Assembly: GCF_018881575.1 (NCBI RefSeq)
Contig: NZ_JACVQB010000002.1
Location: forward strand, 62,001-126,000
Direction of reading: 5' to 3'
Length of the DNA stretch: 64,000 nucleotides
DNA from: Polynucleobacter sp. UK-Kesae-W10
GTDB taxonomy: Bacteria; Pseudomonadota; Gammaproteobacteria; Burkholderiales; Burkholderiaceae
Position 1 is the stretch's first letter, and each line of letters begins with the position of its first letter. Shown in pieces: positions 55,931 to 64,000 of the stretch. Made by a program: the position numbers and the translations under genes. The notes under the pieces were generated by a model that was not told the origin of the DNA, ran no database searches, and worked only from the letters and a program-made list of their open reading frames with translations.

Positions 55931-57328
55931 TTACTTCAGACGTTTTACAAGGCGCTCAACTTTTTTGCTATACGGTGGGCGAACCGGTTTTGTGCCCTTT
56001 AGGAGATTGGTACCCCAGAAACCATGAACGTCTAGGATGGATTTTTGGTGACTGAAGGTGTCAAAACCAGCTTTGCCATGATAGCTACCAAAACCGCTGG
56101 CTCCAATGCCGCCAAACGGAAGTGTCTCGACAGTAGCATGCAAGAAGACGTCGTTAATGGTCACCCCGCCTGAGCATGTTTCTTGTAATACTTTCTGCAG
56201 CTGTTTTTTATCTTTACCAAACCAGTACAAGGCAAGGGGATTAGGTCGGCAATTGATGTACTCAATGGCGGATGCAGTATTGCTGATTGAAACAATTGGC
56301 AAAATGGGTCCAAAGACTTCTTCATGCAGTACGCGTGCTTCTGCTGGTACGTTCAAAAGAGCAACTGGTTCAAAACGTCTGGCACCTGCACCTGGGTTGT
56401 TGAGGAGTGGAACTGCTTTGGCACCACGATCGAGCGCATCGCTTAGTAGATGCTGCCAATACTGCAGTTGTGCTTCATCAATGGGGCCTGTGAGCTCTTC
56501 GGGGTTGCTAAATTGGGTTTGGGCTGCTGTTTGTAATTCCTCAATCAATTCAGATTGACGACCGCCTTCAATCAAAACGTAATCAGGGGCGATGCAGGTC
56601 TGACCGCCATTGAGGAGCTTGCCGTAAATAATGGCACTTGCAGCATCTTTCAGTTTGGCTGATGGGTCAATCAGGGCTGGTGATTTACCACCCAACTCTA
56701 ATGTCACTGGAGTCAGGTTTTCGGCAGCAGCGCGCATCACTTTTTTACCAATTGCTTCAGAACCGGTAAAGAGAAGATGTGCAAATGCCAATGCTGCAAA
56801 TTGCTCAGAAATATCTGGGCCGCCTGTCGTGACACTAAATTCACTAGGGTGGAAGTACTCTTGAATCAGGCTTGCCAAAAAGCCTGAGGTACGTGAGCTG
56901 CGCTCTGAGGGCTTGAGCCATACTCGGTTTCCGGCTGCAAAAGCTGCGATAGCAGGAACGAGCGCTAACTGTATTGGGTAGTTCCATGGGCTCATGATGC
57001 CAACCACCCCGATAGATTGACTCTCAATCCAAGCCTGCGAAGCGCCGAGTGAAGAGGGTGTTTCCATTTGTGCTGGCTTCATCCACTCTTTGAGATGTTT
57101 GCGAGTGTATTTACAAGCCTGATACACCATTTGAAATTCAGCTAGGCGCGTTTCGATTGGGTGGCGTACACCAAAGTCTGCGATCAGGGCTTTGCACAGC
57201 TTTTCCTCGTTAGCCTCAATCATTTTCTCAATGCGGCCAATACGCTCAAGCCTCACCTCTAGAGTTGGATTTGCTTCGGCAGCATAGGCTGCTTTGATTT
57301 CATCAAGTTGGAGGGTAAGGCGATTCAT
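55931..57328 (-). CDS. Coniferyl-aldehyde-type aldehyde dehydrogenase
   Basis: The 465-residue class 3-like ALDH has GVVGIMSPWNYPIQLALVPAIAAFAAGN, the glutamate motif LELGGKSP and the catalytic cysteine in GGQTCIAPDYV. It oxidises an aldehyde to an acid with NAD(P)+. Similarity in motifs and length is to the CalB group (coniferyl aldehyde dehydrogenase) and other class 3 ALDHs. The physiological aldehyde is uncertain. The C-terminus is strongly basic (RPPYSKKVERLVKRLK). Confidence 0.92.
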   Translation of the reverse strand: MNRLTLQLDEIKAAYAAEANPTLEVRLERIGRIEKMIEANEEKLCKALIADFGVRHPIETRLAEFQMVYQACKYTRKHLKEWMKPAQMETPSSLGASQAWIESQSIGVVGIMSPWNYPIQLALVPAIAAFAAGNRVWLKPSERSSRTSGFLASLIQEYFHPSEFSVTTGGPDISEQFAALAFAHLLFTGSEAIGKKVMRAAAENLTPVTLELGGKSPALIDPSAKLKDAASAIIYGKLLNGGQTCIAPDYVLIEGGRQSELIEELQTAAQTQFSNPEELTGPIDEAQLQYWQHLLSDALDRGAKAVPLLNNPGAGARRFEPVALLNVPAEARVLHEEVFGPILPIVSISNTASAIEYINCRPNPLALYWFGKDKKQLQKVLQETCSGGVTINDVFLHATVETLPFGGIGASGFGSYHGKAGFDTFSHQKSILDVHGFWGTNLLKGTKPVRPPYSKKVERLVKRLK

Positions 57329-57378
57329 AGTCTATTTAGAAGTTGGCAGGCATTGGAATAAGGCATTAGGATAAAGCT

Positions 57379-57951
57379 ATGAATGAAAACTTAGATAAAA
57401 ACTCAGCTCTGTTAGAGCGCGCAACCCTTGGCGGCGGCTGTTTTTGGTGTCTTGAAGCTGTTTATCAGCAAATTCAAGGGGTTAAAACTGTTGTTTCGGG
57501 TTATGCCGGAGGCGCTCGACCTAATCCATCATATGAGTCTGTTTGTACCGGGGTAACAGGGCATGCAGAAATCGTGGATATTGTGTTTGACCCGCAGATC
57601 GTCTCTTTTCGGGATTTGTTGGAGATCTTCTTTGTGATTCATGATCCAACCACCCTCAATTACCAGGGAAATGATCATGGTACGCAATACCGTTCGGTCA
57701 TCTTTACTCATGGCGAGGAGCAAAATCAGATTGCTCATGAGGTAGTGCAAGAGTTAGAGTGTGCCAAGATTTACGCTAACCCGGTTGTGACGCAAATTGA
57801 ACCGGCGCCAACTATCTATCCTGCAGAAGCGTATCACCAGAATTATTTTCAGCAGCACCCAAATCAAGGGTATTGCGCAGCAGTGGTTGCTCCGAAGCTC
57901 GCTAAATTTCGAGCAAAATTTAAATCGCTGATTGCAGCCCCCTATGCTTAA
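57379..57951 (+). CDS. msrA: Peptide methionine-S-sulfoxide reductase
   Basis: The 190-residue MsrA has the catalytic [18 protein letters not shown] near the N-terminus, then [21 protein letters not shown] and [15 protein letters not shown], with the resolving cysteine region at the end. It repairs oxidised methionine in proteins. It starts 50 bp from the divergent aldehyde dehydrogenase and its last bases overlap the pdxH stop. Confidence 0.96.
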   Translation: MNENLDKNSALLERATLGGGCFWCLEAVYQQIQGVKTVVSGYAGGARPNPSYESVCTGVTGHAEIVDIVFDPQIVSFRDLLEIFFVIHDPTTLNYQGNDHGTQYRSVIFTHGEEQNQIAHEVVQELECAKIYANPVVTQIEPAPTIYPAEAYHQNYFQQHPNQGYCAAVVAPKLAKFRAKFKSLIAAPYA

Positions 57952-58583
57952 GGTGCCAAGCGATTAATCCTCCATTGATTGTTATTCCATTGGTAATGGA
58001 TGCGATCATGAAGACGAGAGGGACGTCCCTGCCAGAACTCTACTTCGGTAGGTCGCAAGCGATAACCACCCCAGTGTGCAGGTCGTGGCGGCGCCTCTCC
58101 AAACTCTGCTTTAAAGCGCTTCTCAGCTTCCTCTAGGAATTCACGATTTGGAATGGCTGCGCTCTGTGGGGATGCCCATGCACCAATTCGTGAGGCAGGT
58201 GGACGAGAATGAAAGTACGCATCACTTTCTGCCGGGCTGACGCGTTCTACAACGCCCTTAATGCGCACTTGACGTTCTAACTCATGCCAATGAAAAAGAA
58301 GGGCCGCTTCAGGGCGAATAGCCAAGTCCTTGCCTTTTTGACTCTCATAATTGGTGAAAAAGCTAAAACCGTTTTCGTCTGCGCCTTTTAGTAAGACAAT
58401 ACGGGCTGATGGATTGCCTGCTTGGTCGGCTGTAGCCAAGGTCATAGCATTTGGTTCAGGACATTGCGCCTTTACGGCCTGATCAAACCAGAGTTGAAAG
58501 AGCGGCAAGGGACTGTGGGGTACCTCGGTTTCTAAGAGCTGACCAAAGGTATAGTTTTTGCGAAGTTGAGCAATCGAGTCCAT
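57948..58583 (-). CDS. pdxH: Pyridoxamine 5'-phosphate oxidase
   Basis: The 211-residue FMN enzyme oxidises pyridoxamine- or pyridoxine-phosphate to PLP. Motifs are [48 protein letters not shown] and the C-terminal [10 protein letters not shown]...[11 protein letters not shown] is used by the decarboxylase encoded at 43 kb. It converges on msrA with a 4-bp overlap of stops. Confidence 0.97.
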   Translation of the reverse strand: MDSIAQLRKNYTFGQLLETEVPHSPLPLFQLWFDQAVKAQCPEPNAMTLATADQAGNPSARIVLLKGADENGFSFFTNYESQKGKDLAIRPEAALLFHWHELERQVRIKGVVERVSPAESDAYFHSRPPASRIGAWASPQSAAIPNREFLEEAEKRFKAEFGEAPPRPAHWGGYRLRPTEVEFWQGRPSRLHDRIHYQWNNNQWRINRLAP

Positions 58584-58605
58584 TTATTCAGTATAAAGAG
58601 ATGTT

Positions 58606-59361
58606 ATGGCAGAAGACAAGATGGAAGAGAGCGTATTAGAGCGACGTTTTGGTGGGGTTTCTAGACTCTACGGTGCCGATATGCGCGCTCGTTTTCAAGA
58701 CGCGACTGTGGTTGTGGCTGGTCTTGGCGGTGTTGGTTCGTGGGCGGCAGAGGCACTGGCGCGCACCGGCATCGGACATCTTGTCTTGGTCGATTTCGAT
58801 CACATTGCAGAAAGCAATACCAATCGTCAGCTGCATGCGCTTGAAGGTCAATATGGCATGGCAAAAGTGGCAGCGATGGCCCAACGTATTTTGCAAATCA
58901 ACCCCGAAATTCGGTTGACATTATGTGATGAGTTTTTAGAGCCAGAAAATCTCGATCGTCTGATTCCGGCAGATGCGCTAGTTTTAGATGCGACCGATTC
59001 AGTGCAAACAAAAATAGCCTTATCGGTTTGGGCACGAACTAATGATCGAGTGCTTGTCATGTGTGGAGCGGCAGGCGGCAAGACCGATCCCACTTCAGTG
59101 CGCTGCGATGATCTTTCTCGCACTGAGCAAGATGCACTCTTAGCAAAAGTCAGGCAGGGTCTACGACAAGACCATGGATTCTCTCGCAATCTAAAACACA
59201 AAATTGGTATCCGAGCGATTTACTCTCATGAGCCTAGAGCTGGCGCATCTACCGGCGGCCTAGCTTGCTCTGGCTATGGTTCCACGGTGATGGTAACTGC
59301 TGCATGTGGAATTGCTGCTGCTGCCGAGATTTTGAATCTGATTGGACAGTCGGGCTGTTAA
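58606..59361 (+). CDS. tcdA: tRNA threonylcarbamoyladenosine dehydratase TcdA
   Basis: The 251-residue E1-like enzyme has an ATP-binding glycine-rich loop (VVVAGLGGVGSWAAEALARTGIG), LVDFDHIAESNTNRQ, DATDSVQTK, and a final GSTVMVTAACG. It cyclises t6A37 in tRNA to ct6A using ATP. A related name is YgdL/CsdL. The start at 58606 is 22 bp from the divergent pdxH start. Confidence 0.94.
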   Translation: MAEDKMEESVLERRFGGVSRLYGADMRARFQDATVVVAGLGGVGSWAAEALARTGIGHLVLVDFDHIAESNTNRQLHALEGQYGMAKVAAMAQRILQINPEIRLTLCDEFLEPENLDRLIPADALVLDATDSVQTKIALSVWARTNDRVLVMCGAAGGKTDPTSVRCDDLSRTEQDALLAKVRQGLRQDHGFSRNLKHKIGIRAIYSHEPRAGASTGGLACSGYGSTVMVTAACGIAAAAEILNLIGQSGC

Positions 59362-59620
59362 GGGATTTGCTCCTAACATTTTCTCAATAGGGTTTTATTT
59401 CATCAGGGGATTCCCTGTAAGAATTTACTGATTCTGTTGCAGTCAAAAATTTCTATGTAATCGATTATCAGTCTTCATTGCCTATACCTGCTGAAGTATT
59501 GCTGCACTTTTAATTGATTGGTTACTTTAGGTACTTTCTTCCTCTAGTAGTTCTATTGAGTCCTCCATAGACTCGGTGTCGTTGGTAATTCTCCAATGAC
59601 ATCTTGAAAGGAGGTCTCTT
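59362..59620 (+). other. 259-bp intergenic stretch before the amino-acid permease
   Basis: It holds no credible ORF. Near its end are a small hairpin GAGTC-CTCCATA-GACTC and a strong Shine-Dalgarno AAAGGAGGT that fixes the TTG start at 59621. No known riboswitch consensus or convincing terminator was found. Confidence 0.6.
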
Positions 59621-61003
59621 TTGCAGACTGAACAAACTGGCTTAAAGCGCCATCTCAAAGTAAGACACATTCGTTTGATGGCTTTAGGTTCAACGATTGG
59701 CGTTGGACTATTTTTAGGCTCCGCAAGTGCAATTCAAATTGCTGGACCTTCTATCTTGCTGGGCTATTTGCTTGCAGGCATTGTCGCCTTTATCGTTCTG
59801 CGAACTCTTGGCGAGATGGCGGTTCATGAGCCAGTAGCCGGCTCGTTTGCCGCTTACGCCAATAACTATGTTGGCCCACTAGCAGGTTATATGGTGGGCT
59901 GGGGATATTGGACCTATTGGATTGTGGTCGGCATTGCAGAAGTGACGGCCGTCGGCATTTATATGGGCATTTGGTTTCCTGAAACGCCGCAATGGGTATG
60001 GGCACTATCTTCCATTGTGATGATGGGGATGATTAATTTAATTGCCGTAAAAGTATTTGGTGAATTTGAGTTTTGGTTTGCACTGATTAAGGTGGTAGCA
60101 ATTGTTGCGATGATTGCTCTTGGAGGCTCAGTGATTTTGTTTGGTTTTACAAATGACTGGCAGCCGATTGGCTTAAGCAACTTATGGCAGCACGGCGGGT
60201 TCTTTCCAAATGGCATTAGCGGGATGTTGCTCTCTTTGCAGATGGTCTTATTTGCCTATGTTGGTATTGAGATGATTGGCCTATCTGCGGGTGAGGCCGA
60301 AAATCCTAAGAAAACTATACCGATGGCCATTGATTCCTTGGCGTGGCGTATTTTGATTTTCTATATGGGTGCAATCCTAGTGATTTTGGCCATCTTCCCC
60401 TGGAATCAAGTGGGTCAAGAAGGCAGTCCTTTTGTTGTGATGTTTGAGCGCATTGGTCTGCGCGAAGCAGCAGGACTGATCAACTTTGTAGTGATTACTG
60501 CCGCTCTGTCATCTTGTAATGCTGGCATCTTCAGTGGCGGTCGTCTCTTGTATTCCTTATCTAGCAATGGCTATGCGCCAGCACCCTTCGCCAGGCTGTC
60601 TAAGCACGGTGTCCCTCACCGCGCAGTGATGGCAACGGTAGTGGTTTGTATGTCTGGCGTTGTGCTCAATTATTTTGTTCCAGATAAAGCTTTTCAATAT
60701 GTTATGGCTGCCGTGACATTTGTGGGTCTGATGGTATGGATTGCCATTTTGATAACGCAAATGAAATTCCGTCGGTCTCTTACCAAAGCGCAAGTAGCCC
60801 AGTTGGGTTACCGCGCACCTTGGTGGCCTTATTCCTCATGGTTTGCTCTGGCATTTATTGCTTTAGTGGTGGTCTTAATGGGCTTTCATGAGGATGCACG
60901 GATTGCATTGATCTTGGGTCCGTGTCTCTTGGGCGTGTATCTGGTGATGTTTTATATCGCTGGATTACATCGCAAAACAAAAAACCGTCGTGAGTTTATT
61001 TAA
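59621..61003 (+). CDS. Amino-acid permease of the AAT/APC family (ProY-like)
   Basis: The 460-residue transporter has about 12 helices. It begins LKRHLKVRHIRLMALGSTIGVGLFLGSA, the APC-family start, and continues with RTLGEMAVHEPVAGSFAAYA, YVGIEMIGLSAGEAENPKKTIP and SALSSCNAGIFSGGR-like ALSSCNAGIFSGGRLLYSL. It imports an amino acid by proton symport. The start is TTG at 59621, set by AAAGGAGGT. Alanine dehydrogenase follows after 12 bp, so alanine or a related neutral amino acid is a likely substrate. Confidence 0.9.
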   Translation: MQTEQTGLKRHLKVRHIRLMALGSTIGVGLFLGSASAIQIAGPSILLGYLLAGIVAFIVLRTLGEMAVHEPVAGSFAAYANNYVGPLAGYMVGWGYWTYWIVVGIAEVTAVGIYMGIWFPETPQWVWALSSIVMMGMINLIAVKVFGEFEFWFALIKVVAIVAMIALGGSVILFGFTNDWQPIGLSNLWQHGGFFPNGISGMLLSLQMVLFAYVGIEMIGLSAGEAENPKKTIPMAIDSLAWRILIFYMGAILVILAIFPWNQVGQEGSPFVVMFERIGLREAAGLINFVVITAALSSCNAGIFSGGRLLYSLSSNGYAPAPFARLSKHGVPHRAVMATVVVCMSGVVLNYFVPDKAFQYVMAAVTFVGLMVWIAILITQMKFRRSLTKAQVAQLGYRAPWWPYSSWFALAFIALVVVLMGFHEDARIALILGPCLLGVYLVMFYIAGLHRKTKNRREFI

Positions 61004-61015
61004 TAGGAGAACAGT

Positions 61016-62134
61016 ATGATTATTGGTGTTCCACAAGAAGTAAAAAATAACGAGTTTCGCGTGGGCTTGACCCCTGGTAATGTCAGGGGACTATGCCAAC
61101 AAGGGCATTCAGTACTGATTCAAAGAGGGGCTGGTGCAAAAATCGGGTTAAGTGATGAGTCCTACCGCGAAGCGGGTGCCTCTTTGATCAATAGCGCTGC
61201 AGAAGTGTTTCAAAAAGCGGAGATGATCGTCAAGGTCAAAGAGCCGCAAGCGCAAGAATGTGCCATGCTGCGTGAAGATCAAATTTTGTTTACCTACTTG
61301 CATCTTGCTCCAGATCCACAGCAAACCAATGCACTCCTTCAGTCTGGTGCCACCTGTATCGCCTATGAAACAGTGACCGCGATGAATGGTGCCCTCCCAT
61401 TATTAGCGCCCATGAGTGAGGTGGCTGGTCGGATGTCGATTCAGGCGGCTGCAACCCATCTTGAAAAAACGCATGGTGGCTTGGGTGTGTTGATGGCGGG
61501 AGTGCCGGGTGTGTCGCCGGCGAAGATAGTGATCTTAGGCGCTGGGGTGGTGGGACGTAACGCATTACAAATTGCGGTTGGCATGGGTGCAGATGTTTGC
61601 ATCTTCGATCGTGATATTGAGCGCTTACGGCAGATCGATATGCTCTACGGCAATCGGGTACGCACTTTTTATTCCGATAGCTTATTGGTAGAGCAAGAGG
61701 TTTGCGAGGCTGACGTGGTTATTGGCGCTGTTTTATTACCGGGAGGTGCGGCCCCCAAACTGGTAACTCGGGAGATGGTCAAAAAAATGAAGGCTGGATC
61801 AGTGGTGGTGGATGTGGCCATTGATCAAGGCGGCTGTTTTGAGACCTCAAGACCCACTACCCATGCGGACCCTACCTTTGTGGTGGATGGAGTCTTGCAT
61901 TATTGCGTGGCCAATATGCCAGGAGCGGTAGCGCGCACTTCTACTTTTGCACTTACCAATGCTACCTACCCATTTGTAGAGGCCTTGGCCAATCGTGGCG
62001 TGATGCAAGCACTGACAATCGATCATCATCTTCGCAATGGTCTGAGTGTGCACAAGGGTATCTTGACATCGCAGCCAGTGGCGCAGGCACAGGGCTTGGA
62101 TTTTTCCCATCCTGAGACGCTATTAGTGGCATAA
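61016..62134 (+). CDS. ald: Alanine dehydrogenase
   Basis: The 372-residue Ald/PNT-family enzyme starts MIIGVPQEVKNNEFRVGLTP and has VKVKEPQAQECAML, the NAD-binding VILGAGVVGRNALQIAVGMGADV and VDVAIDQGGCFETSRPTTH. It interconverts alanine with pyruvate, ammonia and NADH. AGGAGA precedes the ATG. It is in one unit with the permease upstream and would feed imported alanine into pyruvate. Confidence 0.96.
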   Translation: MIIGVPQEVKNNEFRVGLTPGNVRGLCQQGHSVLIQRGAGAKIGLSDESYREAGASLINSAAEVFQKAEMIVKVKEPQAQECAMLREDQILFTYLHLAPDPQQTNALLQSGATCIAYETVTAMNGALPLLAPMSEVAGRMSIQAAATHLEKTHGGLGVLMAGVPGVSPAKIVILGAGVVGRNALQIAVGMGADVCIFDRDIERLRQIDMLYGNRVRTFYSDSLLVEQEVCEADVVIGAVLLPGGAAPKLVTREMVKKMKAGSVVVDVAIDQGGCFETSRPTTHADPTFVVDGVLHYCVANMPGAVARTSTFALTNATYPFVEALANRGVMQALTIDHHLRNGLSVHKGILTSQPVAQAQGLDFSHPETLLVA

Positions 62135-62173
62135 GCCCGATGTATCAGTTTTTGTAGTCCTAGCAATCGATAG

Positions 62174-62206
62174 TCACACTGAGGATTTACACTATCCCCA
62201 GTGTGA
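62174..62206 (+). promoter_or_regulatory. Long hairpin between ald and the GDT1-family gene
   Basis: Arms TCACACTGAGGAT and ATCCCCAGTGTGA enclose TTACACT, with one A-C mismatch in 13 positions. No T-run follows. It lies about 34 bp before the next ATG and could be a terminator without a tail, an operator or a leader element. It does not match the yybP-ykoY manganese riboswitch as I know it. Confidence 0.5.
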
Positions 62207-62239
62207 TCAATCGCTTGTATTTACTGGAGCTGCAAATTC

Positions 62240-62815
62240 ATGGATTTTCCTGCTTTAACGCTTTCGGCTGGAGTGGTTGCTCTTGCCGAGATGGGCGATA
62301 AAACCCAATTACTTTCTTTAATGTTGGCAGCGCGCTATCCCAAGCAAGCGCTAGCGATCATTGCCGGTATTTTGATTGCAACGATTGCCAATCATGCTTG
62401 TGCCGCATTATTGGGCCATTGGCTCATGACCTTAGTATCCCCCGATGTAATGCGTTGGATTTTGGGTGCGAGCTTTTTGGGGATTGGTTTATGGCTTCTG
62501 GTTCCCGATCATATTGATGACGCTGCCGACTCCAAAGTAGCTGATAGAGCCTTTCAGGTCTTTTTGCTGACGGTTGTGCTGTTCTTTTTGGCGGAGATGG
62601 GTGATAAGACTCAGATCGCTACCATCGCCTTAGGGGCTCGCTATGACGATGTGGTTTCAGTCACGATCGGCACCACAATAGGGATGATGTTGGCAAATGC
62701 GCCGGCGGTTTGGATAGGGCAGAAGTTTACGCAGCGCATGCCGATCAAATGGGTGCATGCCGTTGCAGCGCTCACGTTTATCGCCATTGGGCTTGCCACC
62801 TTAGTTTGGGGCTAA
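62240..62815 (+). CDS. GDT1/TMEM165 (UPF0016) family cation transporter
   Basis: The 191-residue membrane protein has two repeat halves of about three helices each. Each carries the family motif EMGDKTQ, at residues 17-23 and again near 119. Bacterial and eukaryotic relatives move Mn2+ or Ca2+, and several bacterial ones export manganese. Substrate here is an inference from the family. GGAGC lies about 10 bp before the ATG, and a long hairpin precedes that. Confidence 0.9.
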   Translation: MDFPALTLSAGVVALAEMGDKTQLLSLMLAARYPKQALAIIAGILIATIANHACAALLGHWLMTLVSPDVMRWILGASFLGIGLWLLVPDHIDDAADSKVADRAFQVFLLTVVLFFLAEMGDKTQIATIALGARYDDVVSVTIGTTIGMMLANAPAVWIGQKFTQRMPIKWVHAVAALTFIAIGLATLVWG

Positions 62816-62859
62816 TTTCGGCCTGGGCGAGTCTAGTGCCTAAGACTTAAAATAAGGCT

Positions 62860-64000
62860 ATGAAAACAGATCTGCCCCAGAGCTTTCGTCGGCTCGAATA
62901 TCGCCCTCCCGTTTATACCTTTGACCAGGTCGAACTAGATATTGCTTTAGATCCAGCGCGCACGATTGTCAAAAGTCGTATTGAAGTATTGCCTGGAAAG
63001 AGTTTTGAACCAGGAGCTCCCTTGGCGCTGGTTGGTCAAGATTTAGAGTTTGTGAGCTTACGTATCAATGGCGAGGCTCATCGTCATTTTGAGTTAACCC
63101 CAGAAACCTTAAGCATTCATTCTCTGCCCAATGAGGGGCAAGAAAAATTCATTGTTGAAATTATTTCAGTTTGCGCACCAGATAAAAATACTACTCTGAT
63201 GGGCTTATACGTATCGAATGGAAATTTCTTTACGCAATGCGAAGCTGAAGGCTTTCGGAAGATCACCTATTTTTTAGATCGCCCTGATGTTATGGCACGT
63301 TACCGTGTGACTCTCCGGGCCCGTGAAGAAGAGTGCCCTGTATTGCTCTCGAACGGCAATCTCGTAAAAGAAGAAAAGCTTCCAAATGGATGGCACAGCG
63401 CTACCTGGGAAGATCCCTTTCCGAAGCCTTCTTATCTGTTTGCGCTAGTAGCCGGCAAGCTGAAATGTATTGAAGAGACCATTACGACCAGTAGTGGCGC
63501 TCAGAAGTTGTTGCAGATCTGGGTAGAACCCCATGATCTTCAGAAAACCCGTCATGCAATGGACTCCTTAATTGCTTCGATTCATTGGGATGAAAAGCGC
63601 TTTGGCTTGGAGTTAGATTTAGAACGCTTCATGATTGTGGCGGTCAGCGACTTCAATATGGGCGCAATGGAAAACAAGGGTTTGAATATTTTCAATACCA
63701 AGTTTGTCCTAGCTCAACCTGAAACGGCAACAGATGCCGATTTTGCTAATATTGAAAGCGTCGTTGCGCATGAGTACTTCCATAACTGGACTGGCAATCG
63801 CGTGACCTGTCAGGATTGGTTTCAGTTATCCCTCAAAGAAGGCTTGACAGTATTTCGGGATCAGGAGTTTTCTGCTGATCAAATGGGTAGCGAGTCTGGC
63901 AGGGCGGTGAAACGAATTGAAGATGTTCGCCTATTGCGTCAATTGCAATTTCCAGAGGATGCGGGTCCGATGGCCCATCCCATCCGCCCAGATGAATACC
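62860..64000 (+). CDS. pepN: Aminopeptidase N, C-terminus outside window
   Basis: Partial gene, 380 codons visible. The M1 metallopeptidase has the N-terminal beta domain, the substrate motif GAMEN beginning at residue 268, and the zinc site HEYFH (H304, E305, H308) in VAHEYFHNWTGNRVTCQDWFQLSLKEGLT, the sequence typical of the E. coli PepN group. It removes N-terminal residues from peptides in the cytoplasm. The start MKTDLPQSFRRLEYRPP agrees with this group. Confidence 0.95.
   Translation, partial: MKTDLPQSFRRLEYRPPVYTFDQVELDIALDPARTIVKSRIEVLPGKSFEPGAPLALVGQDLEFVSLRINGEAHRHFELTPETLSIHSLPNEGQEKFIVEIISVCAPDKNTTLMGLYVSNGNFFTQCEAEGFRKITYFLDRPDVMARYRVTLRAREEECPVLLSNGNLVKEEKLPNGWHSATWEDPFPKPSYLFALVAGKLKCIEETITTSSGAQKLLQIWVEPHDLQKTRHAMDSLIASIHWDEKRFGLELDLERFMIVAVSDFNMGAMENKGLNIFNTKFVLAQPETATDADFANIESVVAHEYFHNWTGNRVTCQDWFQLSLKEGLTVFRDQEFSADQMGSESGRAVKRIEDVRLLRQLQFPEDAGPMAHPIRPDEY

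Overview
The window reads as a continuous piece of a compact betaproteobacterial (Burkholderiaceae) chromosome with roughly mid-40s % GC. I infer a Polynucleobacter-like free-living freshwater bacterium from four things: the small intergenic gaps, the housekeeping gene order, the several TRAP carboxylate transporters, and the adjacent malonate and oxalate modules. No database search was possible. There is no rRNA operon, CRISPR array, insertion sequence, integrase or prophage gene. The single tRNA is tRNA-Leu(CAA).

Layout. 1-2.4 kb: three minus-strand LPS-type glycosyltransferases (the last one cut by the window edge), back to back with msbA. 4.1-10.8 kb: a long minus-strand housekeeping run (yebC, purD, hemF, nadD, rsfS, rlmH, maf, rng). 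10.9-13.5 kb: tRNA-Leu, a TPR-methyltransferase fusion and a CysB-like regulator. 13.5-18.8 kb: lptFG divergent from pepA-holC-lgt. 18.8-25.8 kb: a malonate module with a LysR regulator, malonyl-CoA decarboxylase, a DctPQM TRAP transporter and malonyl-CoA synthetase. It has a well-placed LysR-type palindrome and a sigma70-like promoter. 25.8-29.9 kb, minus strand: a cobalamin riboswitch, a BtuB-like receptor, a small coiled-coil protein, zapA, 6S RNA and a TauE/SafE permease.

30-36.9 kb is the most interesting region, an oxalate/formyl-CoA island. It contains a Crp/Fnr regulator, a matching TTGAC-N4-GTCAA site, a hairpin-rich leader, oxc, frc, a terminator, then a lone PAS-domain protein, a second frc paralogue, an unusual formyltransferase/hydrolase related to the N-terminal domain of formyl-THF dehydrogenase, and a short acidic ORF. 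Oxalate would be activated by Frc and decarboxylated by Oxc, and the formyl group would be passed on by CoA transfer. The second unit suggests an extra formyl-handling step. fdhD, a formate dehydrogenase accessory gene, lies 4 kb downstream.

36.9-45.4 kb: panC, scpA, a DUF3460 gene, metG (lacking the usual C-terminal tRNA-binding domain), fdhD, dcd, and a Kir-type potassium channel overlapping an Orn/Lys/Arg decarboxylase. 45.4-49.6 kb: two uncharacterised envelope proteins, and TRAP QM subunits without a binding protein placed just behind argH. 51-64 kb: hemCD, ubiC, an rhlE-type helicase behind a highly structured leader, a LysE-family exporter, an aldehyde dehydrogenase, msrA, pdxH, tcdA, an amino-acid permease with alanine dehydrogenase, a GDT1/UPF0016 cation transporter, and the start of pepN.

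Genes are packed tightly: several same-strand pairs overlap by 4 bp, and several convergent pairs have abutting or overlapping stop codons.
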